Assembly (NCBI GenBank): GCA_035362335.1
Contig: DAOSDL010000019.1
Coordinates: 1-64,000 of the forward strand
Length of the DNA: 64,000 nt
Source: JAOSJT01 sp035362335
Lineage (GTDB): Bacteria; Bacteroidota; Ignavibacteria; SZUA-365
Direction: 5' to 3'
Shown here: positions 61,400 through 64,000 of the stretch, in pieces
Numbering within the stretch: position 1 is the first letter of the stretch
Layout: every line of letters starts with the position of its first letter
Translations under genes and position numbers: made by a program
The notes under the pieces: generated by a model
What the model saw: only the letters and a program-made list of their open reading frames with translations
Databases searched by the model: none
Told to the model about the DNA's origin: nothing

Positions 61400-62518
61400 A
61401 TGAATTTCGCTGAACTCCTCCGGCCCTTCACCTTTCGCAGTGGACTCACCGCAGCCAATCGTGTGCTGATGGCTCCCATGACCACGTGGTCGGGGCAGCC
61501 GGACGGGCGCATTCACGACGATGAATGCGCGTATCTCCATCGTCGCGCCGACGGTCTGGGCATGGTGGTCACCGCGGCCTGCTACGTGCAAGCGGAGGGC
61601 AAGGCCTTCACCGACCAATGGGCTTGCCACAACAATGCCATGCTGCCATCGCTGCGCCGCGCGGCGGAGTTGCTGCGCGAACGAGGCGCTCTGGCTGTGC
61701 TGCAAATCCATCACGGCGGCCGCATGTGCCCGGCGTCGCTGCTCTGCCACACCCCTCTCTCGGCCAGCGCCGTCGCGGCCGAGCGACCGGGAGCGGACAC
61801 GCCGCGTGCGATGTCGGAGGAGGAAATCCATCGCTGCATCGAGGCCTTTGCGCAGGCCACGCGCCGCGCGATGCTTGCAGGTTTCGATGGCGTGGAAATT
61901 CACGGAGCCAACACGTATTTGCCCCAGCAATTTTTCTCACCGCATTCCAATCGCCGCGACGACGCCTGGGGTGGTGACATCGAGCGACGTATGCGTTTCC
62001 CGCTCGCCCTGGCGGATGCCGTGCTGGCCGAGGCTGCCCACGCCGGTCGTCCATTCATGGTGGGCTATCGTCTCTCGCCCGAGGAGGTCGAAGAACCGGG
62101 CATCACGCTCGACGACACCCTGCTGCTTGTGGACGCGTTGGCAGAGCGGCGGCTGGATTATCTGCACGTTAGTGTACGCGATTACCGGGCGTCGTCTCTG
62201 CGCGACCGCGGCGACCTGCGGCGTCCCACCCGCGCCATCGTCGAGCGCGTCGGAGGAAGGCTGCCGGTGATCGGCGTGGGCATGGTGCATACTCCGCAGG
62301 ATGCGGCGTACGTTCTCGAGGATGGCTGCGATCTGGTGGCACTGGGACGCATTCTCCTCATGGAACCGGACTGGGGCCGCCTGCTTCGGGAGGGACGCAC
62401 GGAAGCCATACGGCGTACACTCCCGGCACAGGGCGGTGATGAACAGTTGACTCTGCCGACGCCGATGTATCGCGTGCTGCTTGCGCGCGAGGGCTGGCTG
62501 CCTGTCGAAAAGGCCTGA
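61400..62518 (+). CDS. Old Yellow Enzyme-type NADH:flavin oxidoreductase
   Basis: This is a 372-residue FMN protein. The TIM barrel shows FAELLRPFTFRSGLTAANRVLMAPMTTWSG, GMVVTAACYVQAEGKAF, AVLQIHHGGRMC (substrate histidines), VEIHGANTYLPQQFFSPHSNRRDDAWGG and the FMN phosphate site LPVIGVGMVHTPQDAAYVLEDGCDLVALGRILLMEPDW. OYE-family enzymes reduce activated C=C bonds with NAD(P)H. No 4Fe-4S domain, so it is not a 2,4-dienoyl-CoA reductase. Probably cotranscribed with the gene before it. Confidence 0.92.
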   Translation: MNFAELLRPFTFRSGLTAANRVLMAPMTTWSGQPDGRIHDDECAYLHRRADGLGMVVTAACYVQAEGKAFTDQWACHNNAMLPSLRRAAELLRERGALAVLQIHHGGRMCPASLLCHTPLSASAVAAERPGADTPRAMSEEEIHRCIEAFAQATRRAMLAGFDGVEIHGANTYLPQQFFSPHSNRRDDAWGGDIERRMRFPLALADAVLAEAAHAGRPFMVGYRLSPEEVEEPGITLDDTLLLVDALAERRLDYLHVSVRDYRASSLRDRGDLRRPTRAIVERVGGRLPVIGVGMVHTPQDAAYVLEDGCDLVALGRILLMEPDWGRLLREGRTEAIRRTLPAQGGDEQLTLPTPMYRVLLAREGWLPVEKA

Positions 62519-62593
62519 TTTCCGCATGGACGCGCCTGCCCCATGCAGGCGGGAGTCCACAATGCAGTATCCCGACAACGATTTCGCGCTACC

Positions 62594-63910
62594 ATGAAAC
62601 ATGTTCTGATCGTCACATATTACTTTCCGCCCTCGGGTGGGCCCGGCGTGCAGCGTGTGCTGAAATTCACGCGCTATCTGCTCGATTTCGGCTGGCGTCC
62701 CGTGATACTCACGGTAAAGGACGCGGACTATCCCGCCCGCGACGAGTCGCTGCTCAAGGACATTCCCTCCGAGGCCATCGTGTACCGCACGGCGATACGC
62801 GAACCCTACGATTTGTACAGGAAATTCACCGGCAAGAAAAAGGGCACACCGGTGGATGTGAACACCATACCGAAACCGGGTGAGCGTCGATCCTTCCAGG
62901 AATGGCTGGCCGAGTTGGTGCGCGCCACATTGTTCATTCCCGACGCGCGCATCGGCTGGCTGAAGCCGGCCGTGGCCCAGGGCTTGGAAGCCATTCGCGA
63001 GCACGATATTCAGGCCATTTATTCATCGTCGCCGCCCTACACGTGCTCGCTGATCGCACGGCGACTCAAGCGTGAGACAGGACTGCCGTGGGTGGCGGGC
63101 TTCCGCGATCCGTGGACGGGCTTTCTCTCCGCGCCGAAGCGCTGGTTCCTCCCCGCCGCCATCGACAGGCATATGGAGCGCTCGGTGTTCGCCGAATGTG
63201 ATCGCATGGACGTGGCCTGGGAAGGCATACTCAAGGATTTTCACACGAAATATCCGGACATCCCCACCGACAAGGTGCATCATTTGCCGAACGGTTTCGA
63301 CAGCAAGGATTTTCCCACGGTGGAAGTCATGGACCGCGAGCATTTCACCGTCACCTACACCGGTTCGATGTATGGCAAGCGCAATCCCGAAGTGTTTCTC
63401 ACGGCGGTGGCACAGCTGGTGGAGGCGGGAAAGGTGGCGGTGGGCGATCTTCGTCTGCAATTCATCGGACGCTTCGGCGCGGAAGTGCGTGCGATGTTCG
63501 AGCATCCATTGCTTCGCGACAGCATTGTGCTGCGCGAATACATGCCGCATGCCGACAGCGTGCGTCACCTGTTTCAATCCGACGCGTTGCTGATGGTGGT
63601 GGACGATTTCCAGGGCAACGAAGAAATTGTGCCGGGCAAGGTGTACGAGTACATGGGATCGGGCAAACCCATTATCACGTTGGCCCCGGAGGGCGCGGTG
63701 ACACGGGTGATCGAGGAAACTCGCTCGGGTCGCTGCGCGCGATCGCAGGACGTGGCGGGCATTGCGGACATTGTACTCGATTACTATCGTCAGTGGAAGG
63801 AAGGCCGGCTCGGACTGGAGCAGCGGCGCGAACTGGTCACACCGTTCGAGCGGCGCGAGGTCACGCGTCGTCTCGCCGCGTTGCTCGACGAGCTGGTGGC
63901 AATGCGATAG
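62594..63910 (+). CDS. Family 4/1-like glycosyltransferase
   Basis: This is a 438-residue GT-B glycosyltransferase. The N-terminal domain opens HVLIVTYYFPPSGGPGVQRVLKFTRYLLDFGWRPVILTV, typical of Glyco_transf_4-like proteins in surface-polysaccharide clusters. The C-terminal domain has VTYTGSMYGKRNPEVFLTAVAQL, LRLQFIGRFGAEV and GNEEIVPGKVYEYMGSGKPIITL with the donor-phosphate and E-x7-E-like region. It likely adds a sugar to a lipid-linked or surface glycan. A short hairpin (cgcctgc/gcaggcg, 62533-62551) lies between the previous gene and this one. Start at 62594 begins the domain; the ribosome site is weak. The 90 bp after its stop contain nothing recognisable. Confidence 0.92.
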   Translation: MKHVLIVTYYFPPSGGPGVQRVLKFTRYLLDFGWRPVILTVKDADYPARDESLLKDIPSEAIVYRTAIREPYDLYRKFTGKKKGTPVDVNTIPKPGERRSFQEWLAELVRATLFIPDARIGWLKPAVAQGLEAIREHDIQAIYSSSPPYTCSLIARRLKRETGLPWVAGFRDPWTGFLSAPKRWFLPAAIDRHMERSVFAECDRMDVAWEGILKDFHTKYPDIPTDKVHHLPNGFDSKDFPTVEVMDREHFTVTYTGSMYGKRNPEVFLTAVAQLVEAGKVAVGDLRLQFIGRFGAEVRAMFEHPLLRDSIVLREYMPHADSVRHLFQSDALLMVVDDFQGNEEIVPGKVYEYMGSGKPIITLAPEGAVTRVIEETRSGRCARSQDVAGIADIVLDYYRQWKEGRLGLEQRRELVTPFERREVTRRLAALLDELVAMR

Positions 63911-64000
63911 ACCTCTCCCCCACCGACGCATCCACTGTCGCGGCGTGCGGTGCTTGCAGGCCAGGCAAGCCAGCGAATGGTTGATGTGACCTGCCGCGAC

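Overview
The window is a GC-rich bacterial chromosome segment from a metagenome or draft scaffold: it has one 100-N gap and no rRNA, tRNA, IS element, CRISPR array or phage gene. Four large secreted proteins end in the C-terminal sorting domain of the type IX secretion system (T9SS), and DUF4292 and DUF4783-like proteins are present. This places the organism in the Bacteroidota/Chlorobiota (FCB) branch. Most starts have a clear Shine-Dalgarno (GGAG, AAGGA), which is unusual for classical Bacteroidetes. Upstream regions repeatedly show TTG-N20-TAnnTT, close to the Bacteroidetes -33/-7 promoter. A deep branch such as Ignavibacteria or Kapabacteria fits best. This placement is inferred from gene content only.

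Layout. 1-9237 (minus): a cut lipoprotein, two tandem 1244-aa T9SS Asp-box propeller proteins and two small outer-membrane barrels. 9377-15636 (minus): acyl-CoA dehydrogenase, 3-hydroxybutyryl-CoA dehydrogenase and thiolase (a beta-oxidation or C4 module), then rho and folC. 15745-20854 (minus): a secreted protein and a coupled MFS transporter / SpoIIE phosphatase / cell-wall amidase operon. 21084-25396 (plus): a propeller lipoprotein, two tandem small helical secreted proteins and a SulP anion transporter. 25473-29758 (minus): PH-like protein, sodium/solute symporter, M24 peptidase, lipid kinase. 29942-31780 (plus): M29 aminopeptidase and a PAS protein. 31867-36191 (minus): a kelch/Omp28/T9SS protein, a hypothetical protein and a soluble histidine kinase. 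36481-44474 (plus): an envelope cluster (fibronectin lipoprotein, repeat-rich DUF4384 protein, DUF4783-like protein, giant NtrY-like kinase, GNAT) preceded by an excellent sigma-54 promoter. 44490-48550 (minus): a secreted protein and a PNGase-F-like T9SS protein. 48757-49326 (plus): a DUF2892 protein and a candidate sigma-54-driven small RNA. 49629-51202 (minus): a lipoprotein, rpmA and rplU. 51428-55453 (plus): TPR protein, DUF4292 lipoprotein and EnvC-like factor. 55710-59924 (minus): a CBS protein and a complete Na+-pumping methylmalonyl-CoA decarboxylase operon. 60319-63910 (plus): a flippase-like membrane protein, an Old Yellow Enzyme and a glycosyltransferase.

How it works together. 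The acyl-CoA enzymes and the methylmalonyl-CoA decarboxylase suggest a fermentative or syntrophic acyl-CoA metabolism able to store energy as a sodium gradient, which the sodium/solute symporter could use. Much of the rest is envelope biology: T9SS cargo, lipoproteins, porin-like barrels and an AmiC-like amidase with a degenerate EnvC-like LytM factor. The most notable regulatory content is two textbook -24/-12 sigma-54 promoters. One drives an envelope cluster flanked by two histidine kinases. The other stands 150 nt before a strong terminator and appears to make a structured RNA with a CU-rich anti-Shine-Dalgarno stretch.
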